64,000 nucleotides of DNA from Thelonectria olida. Taxonomy: Eukaryota > Ascomycota > Sordariomycetes > Hypocreales > Nectriaceae. Within the stretch, counting starts at the first letter, position 1. The number at the start of each line of letters is the position of its first letter. Location: positions 1 to 64,000 of the forward strand of contig JAGPYM010000018.1 of NCBI GenBank assembly GCA_020736575.1, in the 5' to 3' direction. Positions 40,873 through 51,156 of the stretch are shown here, piece by piece. A program made the translations under genes and the position numbers. The notes beneath the pieces are model-generated. The model worked only from the letters and a program-made list of their open reading frames with translations. It had not been told where the DNA came from and searched no databases.

Positions 40873-42562
40873 CTATTTTGCTTCCTCAACTTCGTTAGCT
40901 TCAGGGTAATCGCCAAGTTTGGTATCGATATGTCTTTCGTGTGCATGTTGATGAGGTTCTACTGTCCGGCCTCCTTTCGCCGAGAACACACCACCAGTCA
41001 CTCCACCCTTCGAAAAGAGAAGTGGAATGTCTTCGAGCTCGATTCCCTTAGTCTCGGGATAGAAGCAGTAGACTACAGGTATGAAGACTGCGTTCAACAC
41101 CGCAAAGATGATAAAAGTGCGCCATGCAATGTTTTCTGTCCTAGATGTTAGCCCAGGGCGCTCATTCGAAGTGAACTCGACGCAGTTCAACTCACCAAAT
41201 GCGATCGGGGTGATTTTGACAACTGCAAATACAGCCATCCAGTTCCAGCCGGAAGCAATAGCCTGCATGCGAGTCCGGGTGCGAGTCGTGTTGATCTCCG
41301 AAGGATAGAACCATGGCACAGGGAGCCAACCCACGCCGTAGAAGAGCTGAAAGATGAAGATGAATGCAGTTGCTCCGTAGGCGGCTCCCTGTGACCCAAT
41401 CGATAGTAGGATAGCCACCATAACGAAACAAAAGCACAAACCAGCAGAGCAGATCATGAGGAGAGTCCGTCGTCCGAAGCGATCCATGAGGAAAACGGGA
41501 ATCGCCGAGCCGACTAAGTAGGTGCATTGCGCACAACCGCCAAGGATCAGTGACATGTTACGGCTGACTTTCATATTCTGCTCGAAAATGACAGGAGCAT
41601 AGTAGTTGATCATGTTGGAGCCAGTGAATTGTTGACCGAGCTGGATCGAGACGATGATAAGCAGACGACGAAAATTTTGGGTCTCCCCCCACGAGAAGAG
41701 CTCCTTGAAACGGAACGGGCCACCTCTTTGTTCCTCTTCCAAGCCGACTTGGATACCCAAGATTGTTCGGGTGACGTTCTCATCATTGATCGGCTTTCCC
41801 TCGAGCGCCGCGATGACTTCGCGAGCTTCTTCGTGTCGGTCGTGCTGGACAAGCCATCGAGGAGTCTCGGGGAGACCAACAACCTGAAGGACGAGGCAAA
41901 TGGCAAATACGGCTTGGAAACCAAGGGGAAAACGCCATTGAAGAGAACTCTCCGAGAAGTTAGTGCCGTAATCCATCCTAGGTAGAAGCAAGAATTAATA
42001 TGGGCCATCCAGTCATGGAACATCAGACTCACCAGTATGCAACAACCACGCCGAGAATAGTAACCGTGCCCTGAAGTGTAAGCAGGGCTCCTCGGATGGA
42101 AGCTGGTGAACACTCGGTCTGGTAAACTGGAACAGTCGACGAATTCATCCCGTTTCCAAACCCAGTCACGATGCGCCCTACGATCAGTTGGGCAATGGTA
42201 TAGGAGGAGGCGAGGATTGCTGTGCCAATAACCATGATTGCTCCACCTGCCATGATCATCGTACGTCGCCCGTAACGCTCACCTATGAAGTAACAAGCGA
42301 CGGAGCCAAGAACACATCCGATGTCGTAGAGCGCGGTGATATTGCCTTGCATATCAGCATCAGGATTGTCAAAGTCCCGACCGAATCGATTGTCGGCACC
42401 AATAATCCCACTCATTACTCCTTGGTCGAATCCGAGCAGGAGGAAGGCTTGACAGGAGGCCAGAGTCACTGCAGTGACCAGGGCTCTGCCCTTGAATTCG
42501 TGTTTCCACAGATGCATGATGCAGATACAAGTTGGGACTGATTGTGATGATTCTGAAGTCAA
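40873..42562 (-). CDS. MFS sugar transporter (524 aa)
   Basis: Exons 42562-42033, 41977-41196 and 41135-40873 (introns of 55 and 60 nt) make 525 codons. The second intron is needed to remove a 20-codon insertion that interrupts ITPIAF-ENIAWRTFIIFAVLN. Family hallmarks: LLLGFDQGVMSGIIG in helix 1, GERYGRR, VGRIVTGFGNGMNSSTVPVY, PETPRWLVQHDRHEEA, QQFTGSNMINYYAPVIFE, DRFGRRTLL and the final FYPETKGIELEDI. About 12 membrane helices are expected. It should carry hexoses or related sugars or polyols at the plasma membrane. The start is taken at 42562, but the ATG at 42517 (MHLWKHEFKGRAL) is equally possible and closer to the usual family start. Confidence 0.88.
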
Positions 42563-44067
42563 CAGAGTCTAGAGAACGTGGACTATTTAAGGCTTGTCAT
42601 GTGGCCGTGCTTTGCTCATATCGTCGCCCGAGACATCTCGCGAGCCAAAGGGGTTCGGTCGACTTCTCCCGAAGATGGTGAGTTGTAACACTTGCCCCAA
42701 TATTCTTCGGGACAACAATATCACGAAAACGCGGGGATCTTGAGGAAACGCGTGGAGTCACCAGAGAACGTCACGTCTGTTCCTCCATTGCAAGGTATTC
42801 TTCGGTGTTGGATTCTTGCGAAGTGGAGAGGAGGATCAGGGGCTGATGTCACTCCGGCGGCTCCGGTGATAGTGTGATGTCCCCGTTTTCAGACCCTGTT
42901 AGTGGAAGCCCGGTCGGGGGAATCAGATGGGACTCCGAATGGCTGCTACCCCATTCCCCAATTACCCCATGGGCACGGATAAGCGGAGTAAGTAGGACTT
43001 GATTGGAGCTAAACGGCTTCGAGAAACCGCGGTTCCGCGATGTTTCATGAGGATTCAAAACGTTGCTGGTTCTACAGGGCTAGGCCGGCATGTTTGACCC
43101 GGATGGTCGAAAGAAATCTTACGACGTCAGGAGACATGCGTCAAGCCAACATTTTATCCAGATGTGTTGACACTTGATTCTTATCAGAGGTACTTGGCGT
43201 GTTGGAGAAGGCATTCGATTCTTTCTCATTTGATGGGTAGATTCAGTATTGGGCCACTTCTCCAGCCTCCAAACGAAGGGAGAGCTGCATCACCAGCGGC
43301 ATCATGCCATTAATGTGCATGGGTTCATTGCCTTCTCTTCCTTTATGGTATGAATCAATGAAGATATCTTGATTTAATTCTTGGTTACACGACGATCACC
43401 CACCCGCTCTCGGGCGCCTCTTCTCCGCATTGCGACTGGCGCCATTCTAAGTGCTAAACGCATAACCTATATGAAGTATCTGTCCCTGTTCGAGTGAGCC
43501 GACGACTGATTTAGGAACCTTATCATCCTGGCCTAGGCAGAGTGGGCAAAATGCTAATGTGTAGCATTGGAGTAAGGGCTAGAGTTATGGTCAGTATTAG
43601 CCAAGCAATATTAGATAAATTAGGGTCAGGTAATAATACTTAATCATGGCGCAATATAACTGCCCACTTTCAAGTCTGATCGTATAGCGGTTTCTGATGC
43701 CAGGTGTTTATCCCAACTGGTGCCCGTCGAGTCGGGTTCCTTTGATTAGAAGAGCATTGATAACTGCCACACTCACTTCCAGCGCTAGTATAAAGCCTTG
43801 CAGGCACAGCATTTTCGCAATCTGCGGACGCTTCGGTAGAAGGAAAAGGGAGACTTAACACTTCTTGACTGGCATTAGCTTCGTACATCCCTAAAAGAAA
43901 ATATGATAGAACTTTTGTTGCTCTTTGGCCTGTGGATTGTTGTCTTGTTTTCCCTCCTGGCCTACTGTATTAACTCATTACTCATATATTACACGCTTTC
44001 TTACACAGACTGACATGGCCCCTCATTTCAGTCTATTACCCAAACATAATCCTTGAGTCTTTCCCAA
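42563..44067. other. 1.5-kb gap, no gene seen
   Basis: Promoter of the sugar transporter at its left end (TTAAATAG-like TATA near 42583 on the minus strand). The rest has only short open frames. Confidence 0.45.
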
Positions 44068-45393
44068 CTACGCCGTATCGCTCCCCTCGAGCAGACTCGA
44101 GGGCTCTGTGTCAGTTTTCTTTTCTGTGTCTCGCTCAACCTTGTCACCGTCATCCCCTCGCGTAGCCCCTGCATCTAAACATCGCTTCCTAATGCTAAAG
44201 AATGAGGCGACTTGGGCTACCACCCACCAAGCAAACAGAACAGGCAGCCCAATATGCAGAGAGTTCCCACAGCCAGACCAGACCTGGATCAATGTAATCC
44301 ACAAAGCGTGGGCAGGGAACGCGTACCCAATCCGGTAGAAACCAGCGGTAAGTTCGAATGGGAAAACGCAAGCCGCGACATTGACCATAAACCAGGTAAG
44401 AAGGAAGAAGGGCGTGAACTGAAGAGCGACAAAACTACCAATGAGGGACTCGAGGACCAGGAAGTTGGTGTCCATAAAGAGCCAGAACGTCAACCACGTC
44501 ATCGCCCAGGTCCCTCCATCTACACCCCAGTCTTCTCGGAAAGCCCAGATGTACCCAGTGACGACTACAGCATATAGCAGTGCAAAGATCTTGCCGGCGA
44601 TAAAGCGCATGATCCACACGTCGCGAACACGCATTTTGGAATGGATGCCGAACTTGTCGAAAATGCCATTCATAGCAAGAACGTAGAAGAATTGACCGAG
44701 AATAGCCATAACGATATTGATAGTGTTGTAAAGGGTTCGTGAGCCTTGGTTTGTTGGTCGTATGACGTCGGCAGTGCCCGTGATCGGATTCAGATAAGCC
44801 TGGACGGCCGCGAGATCACTGCTGTTGAGCGTTTGCAAAGCAGAGCTACCATTGTCGGTCCGGTAGTACATCCCTCGTGATGCGCTGACAAGAGCTAGGA
44901 AGTTTGGGGCAAGGTAGCTGGATGCAACGGTGGGATATCTCGCCCCGTTGTAGATATATGTCACGGCGGCCTCGCTGCTATAGTTCTCAGCGGCAGATCC
45001 GCCCTCGTATGCGGCAGCAAGACGGTCCGAAGCTCCGCTGTGGATGTATACTGCGCCCCAGTATTTGGCTTTACAGACGCCTCGCTTGATATTCGATGGA
45101 TCGGGGAAATCGGCCGAGGAATGGAAGTCGAAGGTAGGGAAATGATCGCCCTGCAAGGATTGATAGGCTCGAGCGACAGATTGGCCAACTGGTCCGCCGT
45201 CATAGTCGACGACGAGAACATTCAGGGCGTGTACACGATCGCCAGCGCGAAACGTCGCACCGAAAAGATAGGATAGATCGCCGAGGAAGACGATGAGAAT
45301 GGCAACAGCAACACCTGCGAGCGCCTTGAGGGCGATACTGTTGCGGCCCTGCCAATAGGGCGAGCTAAAGCCTTCCCTTGTATTTGTCGACAT
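44068..45393 (-). CDS. SNG1/DUF3533-family membrane protein (441 aa)
   Basis: An intact single exon. One N-terminal helix (ALAGVAVAILIVFLGDLSYL) is followed by a large extracytoplasmic region (residues about 50-225: LNVLVVDYDGGPVGQSVARA, YWGAVYIHSGASDRL, AAVTYIYNGARYPTVASSYL). Several C-terminal helices come next (NIVMAILGQFFYVLAMNGIF, IMRFIAGKIFALLYAVVVTG, TWLTFWLFMDTNFLVLESLI), then a charged tail. This is the architecture of DUF3533 proteins such as yeast Sng1, linked to nitrosoguanidine resistance and membrane lipid asymmetry. Length and segment order match the family. No neighbour suggests a specific role. Confidence 0.83.
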   Translation of the reverse strand: MSTNTREGFSSPYWQGRNSIALKALAGVAVAILIVFLGDLSYLFGATFRAGDRVHALNVLVVDYDGGPVGQSVARAYQSLQGDHFPTFDFHSSADFPDPSNIKRGVCKAKYWGAVYIHSGASDRLAAAYEGGSAAENYSSEAAVTYIYNGARYPTVASSYLAPNFLALVSASRGMYYRTDNGSSALQTLNSSDLAAVQAYLNPITGTADVIRPTNQGSRTLYNTINIVMAILGQFFYVLAMNGIFDKFGIHSKMRVRDVWIMRFIAGKIFALLYAVVVTGYIWAFREDWGVDGGTWAMTWLTFWLFMDTNFLVLESLIGSFVALQFTPFFLLTWFMVNVAACVFPFELTAGFYRIGYAFPAHALWITLIQVWSGCGNSLHIGLPVLFAWWVVAQVASFFSIRKRCLDAGATRGDDGDKVERDTEKKTDTEPSSLLEGSDTA

Positions 45394-47066
45394 GTTTGCA
45401 GTCTGATGAGAGGGAGTATCGGCTGGGAGCTTGGGATCTTGCCAAGAGCCCTATGCTGGATTAAATAATCGAGTTCGCGTTTCGGTCAAGGGTTCGTGAC
45501 ATCAGGAAAAGCCGATCGATGACGAATCTTGGTGCGCATCTGGAAACACTTGAGGCTCTGCGATTTAATTTGAGAAAGATGATCCAATAGGGGTTAAAAG
45601 CATTATTAAAATCAAGAACATCGGCTGACCGGGGCCGACCTCGCGCTTCGGGCAGCCAGAACAACGAAGCGAGCCGCTCGGCTTCGGGCTTCGCCTTAAG
45701 TGCGCTATCCACAGTGGATTAGCACACGTCCAGTCATCCAATGGGGCGGCGGAAACAAGGAATGCTCCCGTCCGTCTCGCCTGAGTCTATGGGGAACAGG
45801 CAACAGGTTTCGCCATTGACTTCGTTGACGAGCAACTAAGTCCGATGGATAAGTCCGTAGGCAGGGATATCAAGAATATGGTGGACGTTCAGTCGCCAAT
45901 ATGCACAACAGACCTGTCACAAGCCTTGGTTCCATAGTTAATGTTTCAGTTTTATAGATCATTGCGACGAGAAGCAGAATTAGGTTCTACTACTGCTGCC
46001 TTATGGTCCCGAGAGATGCAGAGCTAGGTATGCTGAGCAAGAAGATCGAGCGAGTGTCCACCTGGGCGCGCACAATAGTTTCTCATTAACAGGTCCGGTC
46101 TAATGGAAGACAGGTTGGCCTTTCTCCGTACTACTAGGCACTTACCCTGCATATATTGCCGTAGTACAACGAGCCAGTATTATCGTGTTCGCATCTCCGT
46201 CAGCTGATAATGATCAATGCATCACGTCTAATGCAGTCAAAGGCCAGAACCAGCGCCGCCGATGTCGAGTTTGTCCTTGGTGCCCACACAGGGAGTGAGA
46301 GGCGGCCAAGTTTCTTGACCAATGCGTCCGACGGATGCTTGATTTTGATGTTCCAGACCCATCCATCGAAGCAGATGAATCTGATCTTGAGTCTATTGCA
46401 CAGGCAATCTAGCGCGGGCAATGGCCCTACCTCATCCGATAGCGGCTGTGAGCGGGACCGGGAGTTCTGGGAAATATTTGCCGCTAAGGCATCGGCGACC
46501 GGGAGTTGATCTTGACCGAGCTTACCCCTGTGAAGAGAAGATTTTGAGGCATTCGTACTCTCGTTCGCGCTGCTATCACGAAGATTGTGGAAATAAACGG
46601 AAATTGGAAAAGGGGAGGATTTTTTAAGTGGACTTACACGGCGACGCTGACAACGAGAACCTTTCCATCTGTCCCATTTTTCTTTTTAAGGAACATAGTG
46701 CTTGGGTTGTTCATGCAGTAACAAAACTTGAATTACATTCATTTAGTTACCCGGTGCAACCATCACAAACCCAGCTTGGTTATCGCCCTGCTGACAGGAA
46801 ACTGGTTCCAGCATTACGGCCTTCGTATTAATAGCGGGCATGTCTTCCTTTGCCAAGGCATTAATGCATGCCCCAAAACCTCTACTGCATGATGCACTCA
46901 TGTCTAAATTCCTTCCAGGTCATCCGTGGCATATCCTCGCGAATGTCGGCGGACCGGGATAGGGATGGCGCATCATCCCTTTGTGTATAATCAGCGCTGG
47001 CACCCCTCCTAACAACGACCATCATCTCTTTTCCCTTCTCACCCTCGGCCATTAGTTGAACATCCT
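45394..47066. other. 1.7-kb gap with weak degenerate coding traces
   Basis: On the plus strand at about 46215-46620, pieces in changing frames look protein-like (RMLDFDVPDPSIEADESDLE, then ITKIVEINGNW), but no continuous reading or family was recognised. The segment may be an old relic. Confidence 0.3.
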
Positions 47067-47690
47067 CTACGATGCCAAACTCGTCTCGGGATTTTTGGTC
47101 TCCAGGTGTCTTCTGCTCAAGCGGCGTGCGCGTGTTGGCGTTGATGACTGAGCAGTGACGGTCTGATATGGCCGAGCGGAAATGGTGACGGAAGGTTTCG
47201 ATAGCGCTGGCTGAGGCCTACGCCAGTGTCTGCGCCGCTCGGCTTCGTCGGCAAAAGGAAATCCCCGAGGTTTTGAGAAGCCAAGCATTTCCGAGGTGTG
47301 GCTGATATAACGGAGCTCTTTCCATCCAAAGCTGTCTCCTATGAGGCCGTCCGAAGTTTCGTAACTGAGGATTGGCAGCCGCATCCCAAGCACAGTGAGG
47401 GTATCGAGGCAAAGGCCTGTGAGAAGCCTAAGCGAGGAAACCAGACGATGGTAGACAGCGTCCTCCGGATATGAGAGCATAAGAGTCTCGCCAAGAACGC
47501 GTAAGTGACGTAACTGGGCGAGCGTTCCAGGACATAAGGCTGTCAATTTGTCGAGCATGGCTCTGGGCTTTCGAAGCTTAAGAGAATTTGGCCGACGCAT
47601 GCGTCCCCAATCTCGGCGTTTGCATGTCGACAGGTTCGAAGGATGGCGAGAGCATTTGGGAGTGTCTTGAGCCAGCTTGGCCAAGATTCC
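47067..47690 (-). pseudogene. F-box-like fungal hypothetical protein, frameshifted fragment
   Basis: On the minus strand from about 47690 one frame reads WLKTLPNALAILRTCRHANA and EIGDACVGQILLSFESPE. At about 47565 the reading must shift by one base to continue as AMLDKLTALCPGTLAQLRHL, VYHRLVSSLRLLTGLCLDTL and WKELRYISHTSEMLGFSKP. This matches a common family of fungal proteins of unknown function, often with an N-terminal F-box-like helix pair. After about 47270 similarity fades into Arg-rich sequence. The frameshift and the lack of a start make it a relic. Confidence 0.5.
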
Positions 47691-47852
47691 AAACTTATGT
47701 CTTTGTATTTGTACTACATATTTCTATACGTCCAAGGCTCAAAACAGTTAACAACGAATGCCAGTTCCTCCATACTTATGCGCGCCATGCGCCGTCAGAG
47801 GTCCCTTTCCTCACTAAACCCCATGCAGTAACATAACTGTTCACGGCAGCAA

Positions 47853-49600
47853 TCAACGCCCATCGGGCTCTGGATTAGGACTGTGGTTTGCAGTACTAGG
47901 CCCATCTATAGATAGATTTTCATACTCCTTGACGAGATTGTCTAGTATCGCCATCTTTGGATCCGCGTTGATCTTGATGATGGGAAGCACCCAGCTCGCT
48001 TGTGTACTGAGCAATCGGTTCGTCGTCTTCATTGGGTTCTTCCTTCACGCAGGCCAGGAATATGCTCTGGTTGTGCGGCTTCATTCGGTTTCGCAGCACA
48101 TAATAGATGACATGCATCAGGTAACTCGAAGCCCCTTGGATGTGCAATCCCATCGCACAGAGAATGATTGTCGAGCGATGTGCCTCCATCTCGTGCGGTG
48201 CCAAGTCTTTGTCCAGTGCCTCAAGAGCCGCGTTGCCGAGGAAGATGAGGAAATGAATTAAGAACATGTCGTGGGCATCGAAGCTGTGCCGAAGGTAATA
48301 CAGGCGTAAGAGGGTTTCAAGATTCGCGTGTGCGTCCGCAATGGATTCAGACGGCGACTTGCCCGCGCACGAGGCCATGATACCCTCGGCGCTACTGCAT
48401 TCATTTTGAGACTGGACCAGCATAACTGAGGTGGTATAGTATTCCATATGAATCCTCAAGTGGCAGGGCAGCATAATTTGCTTGCATGTGAGGGGGGCCG
48501 GTAGGGCGTCAAACCACGCGTCGAGCCGGGAGCGGAATGCCAGGACCTGTTCCAGGGAAGGGCTAGGCTTCTGAAGCGTTGAATGACCGAAATATGCGTG
48601 GGCCATATCAAACATGAAGAGACGAAGATCGGTCAATGCTTTGGTAGTCAAGCCTAGGTAGATCGAAGAGAGTGTGCTGTTGCGCGGGTATCTTACCCAT
48701 GTTTCGCCGTACCAGGCTGGGTCTTCTGCTGGATCTGGCCGAGGACATTCAAGAAGCTTTTTGAACAAGGGCTCTCGACGAAAATAAAACTCTCCATGGC
48801 ATCCCAACCCAAAAGACTCCACGCAGTGAAAGCTCTCGCCCGTCGCATCCTGCTACTTTTGACCTCGATGGACGACCCGAAGAGGTCGATGTCGTGTGCC
48901 ATGGCTACAGCTTGGAGCATATACAGTCTGCCGACCTTGTCCATGCCGTCCGAACTGGAAATAGTGTTCAGCAAGATGGCGGCTTGGATAGAAGTGAGGC
49001 TGCTCCGGTCGGCTTGTAGCTCCCAGAGTCTCTTCGCCTCGGCCAAGAATCGGTAGGCGACATTCTGCGGGCTCCAGAACTTGGCACGGTCCGGGATTGC
49101 GTTGTAGGTGTGACAAGCGGCTGCGAGGATGGTGTTGACTATCAACGGGGAGCAGAAACGTGAGCGGCTACTGACCATGTCTTGGAGGAAGTAATCTTTT
49201 TGAGAGGCAAAAAGCTAGAATACTGATGGAAAAAGTACGAGTTGAGGAGCCGTCTCAGAAGCTGGTCATCCTGAATGACTGATGTCCACTTCGCGCCCGT
49301 CACGTTCGAGAGACTTGGGTCGACCATCTCTGCAGCGGGATAGGGTGCAACATACGGGGCTTGCCACTCCGTTGTCATCTGGCCGCCGTGCTGTAGCCGC
49401 TGGCCGGATGACGCAGGGTTACCACCAGTTGTCTCAAACATGAAGGCATCCAGGTAGCGGTTTTCTCGAGTCCCCAAAAACGATGGGAATCCCGAAAAAT
49501 ACGGCAACTGGTATCGTCGGCGGGTTTCCGGGGCAAGGGACAGCTGCAATAACAAATCGCCGTCCGGTATCCTAAGAGCAAAAAGGGGGCGGGTTAGCTT
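47853..49600 (-). pseudogene. NirA-like fungal transcription factor, three 1-bp frameshifts, zinc cluster missing
   Basis: Read leftwards: LLLQLSLAPETRRRYQLPYF, LLNSYFFHQYSSFLPLKK, a frame break in a 5-A run at about 49197, DYFLQDMVSSRSRFCSPLIV, NTILAAACHTYNAIPDRAKF, ARAFTAWSLLGWDAMESF, a break in a T-run at about 48785, YFRREPLFKKLLECPRPDPA and EDPAWYGETWVRYPRNSTLS, then helical sequence to LACVKEEPNEDDEPIAQYT, a break at about 48000, and SWVLPIIKINADPKMAILDN with a stop at 47853. This is the middle and C-terminal part of nitrate-assimilation regulator-like proteins. Two of the three lesions lie in homopolymers. The Zn2Cys6 N-terminus is absent: the reading ends at about 49600 where a PKS relic begins. 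Assembly error in homopolymers remains possible, but the missing N-terminus argues for decay. Confidence 0.65.
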
Positions 49601-50285
49601 AAGAATACAAGACGCTGTTCGTCACGAGTAGCACTACGCGACATGAGGATCAAATTCCTGGCTCTATGAGATACCATCCAATGCACTATCGAACGAACAA
49701 TTCCGCCCATGCCGCCCACAACAAAGTAGGGCGCATCTGGAGAGAACTTGGGCGTGGGAGGACGTTGAAGGACTGGAATCACGTCGTCGGGGCTGATGGC
49801 TAAGACAACTTTACGCATGTACTTTCCAGTCTGAAGCAGACGAAATGCCTTGGACTCTTGGAGACCCCCGAGAGTCGTGTGTAGACCAACTTCGACGATG
49901 ACATCCAGCTGGCATTAGGAGACACCGAGTCGGCACCCAGATCTCCAAGAACCATCTCAGTGAAAGCGTCGTCAGCTGGCATGTTGCAGAGCGCCTTGTG
50001 GTAATCTCTCCGCTCGAGTGGCTCGTCACCGCAGCAGGGGTTACGCCCCAAGTCTGGAGCAGATGAACCAGCGAGATCTGCACGGCCACGCAGATCAGAA
50101 CGATGAAAGCCGTGCCGCTCACTCTCGTCGTTTCGGCAGAAAGTTGAAGCTCTTCCATCAACATCCAGTCTGCACCAAACTCCCCAAGATCGCCATTAGC
50201 TTCGTCGAGCGCTGCCTTGAATGTGGGATACGCCGTGATGAGCTCTCGGCCCATGGCATGCCACTGCGCGCCTTGTCCCGTACTT
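49594..50285 (-). pseudogene. Reducing polyketide synthase relic: AT joined directly to ER/KR
   Basis: From about 50285 leftwards the reading is [59 protein letters not shown] and [10 protein letters not shown], the start and active-site block of an acyltransferase domain (the usual GHSxGE has lost its first Gly). After frame changes come [14 protein letters not shown] (the end of AT), then directly [20 protein letters not shown] (the end of an enoylreductase) and PPTPKFSPDAPYFVVGGMGG with ARNLILMSRSATRDEQRL (the start of the ketoreductase), ending at 49594. Over a thousand residues (dehydratase and methyltransferase regions, most of ER) are missing. The KS and ACP ends are also absent. Confidence 0.7.
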
Positions 50286-51008
50286 CACCGAGTCCACTCG
50301 GGGCCAAGATCCTTGAGATGGGTGCTGGGACAGGGGGCACAACTGTCGTGCTGCTTCCCTTCCTGCTACAAGTCCAGCACATTATTATTACAAGTAATGC
50401 CATCCACGCCACACGCAATCTTATTGTGTCGACCACCAACGTACGCAAGACATTGCGAACCGGGAGGCTGAAGCCAAAAGATATGTGGCAGAACACATGG
50501 ACGGGTGGGTTACCAAGACGCTTAAAGGCATGGACAAGGGTCAAACTCAGCTTGCAACAAACGGCAGGCATGATGCCGTTATCATTGTCACTGGTGCCAC
50601 TGGAAGCCTTGGTTGACACTTGGAACCGTCATAGCAGAACACCCCGGCGTAAAGACAGTCGTTCGCATGAATAGACACAGCAGTACGCCGATTAACATGC
50701 GCCAGTCCGAAGCCTTTTCTAGCCGAGGCATCTCACTCTCGGCCGAAGCTCGCTTGAAGTTACGCATCCTCGAGGCCAACACATCTCAATCGCAGCTGGG
50801 ACTTACTGCATCCGAGTATGACTGGTTGGTGCAGCATGGCACGCACATCGTGCACAACTCGTGGCCCATGTACGGCACACGTCCCATAACCGCTTTTGCG
50901 TCACAGCTCGAGACAATGCGCAATCTCTTGGATCTGGCTCGTGATATGGCATGCCGAACATGCTCTTCATCTGCAAGCGACTTGGACGAGCACCCTAGCG
51001 GTAGTTAG
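50286..51008 (+). pseudogene. Polyketide synthase relic: C-methyltransferase piece plus thioester-reductase domain
   Basis: On the plus strand GAKILEMGAGTGGTTVVLLP (about 50310-50370) is the SAM-binding motif of a PKS C-methyltransferase domain. After a gap, VTGATGSLG (about 50588-50615) is the Rossmann motif of a C-terminal NAD(P)-dependent reductase (Thioester-redct/NAD_binding_4). A frame change then leads to [60 protein letters not shown] and [20 protein letters not shown], ending at 51008. Such MT-plus-R ends are typical of non-reducing PKSs that release aldehydes. It faces the AT relic head to head at about 50285. Confidence 0.65.
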
Positions 51009-51156
51009 TTATATTAGTACAATATTTATTTCCTGAAAGCTGCGCAAAGCTTGCTTCCTCCGTGACCCATTCCTTTACATATCAGGGCGCGCAGTGAACT
51101 GAATCTGGGTTTAGAATCTAAGTAATCATTCTATTAGATGAAGAGAATCCCTGGCT

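Noticed and set aside
50018..50674. A 218-codon plus frame as a single PKS gene
   Set aside because: Only short parts match PKS motifs; the rest is antisense to the AT relic or out of frame, so it is a mixture of two relics.
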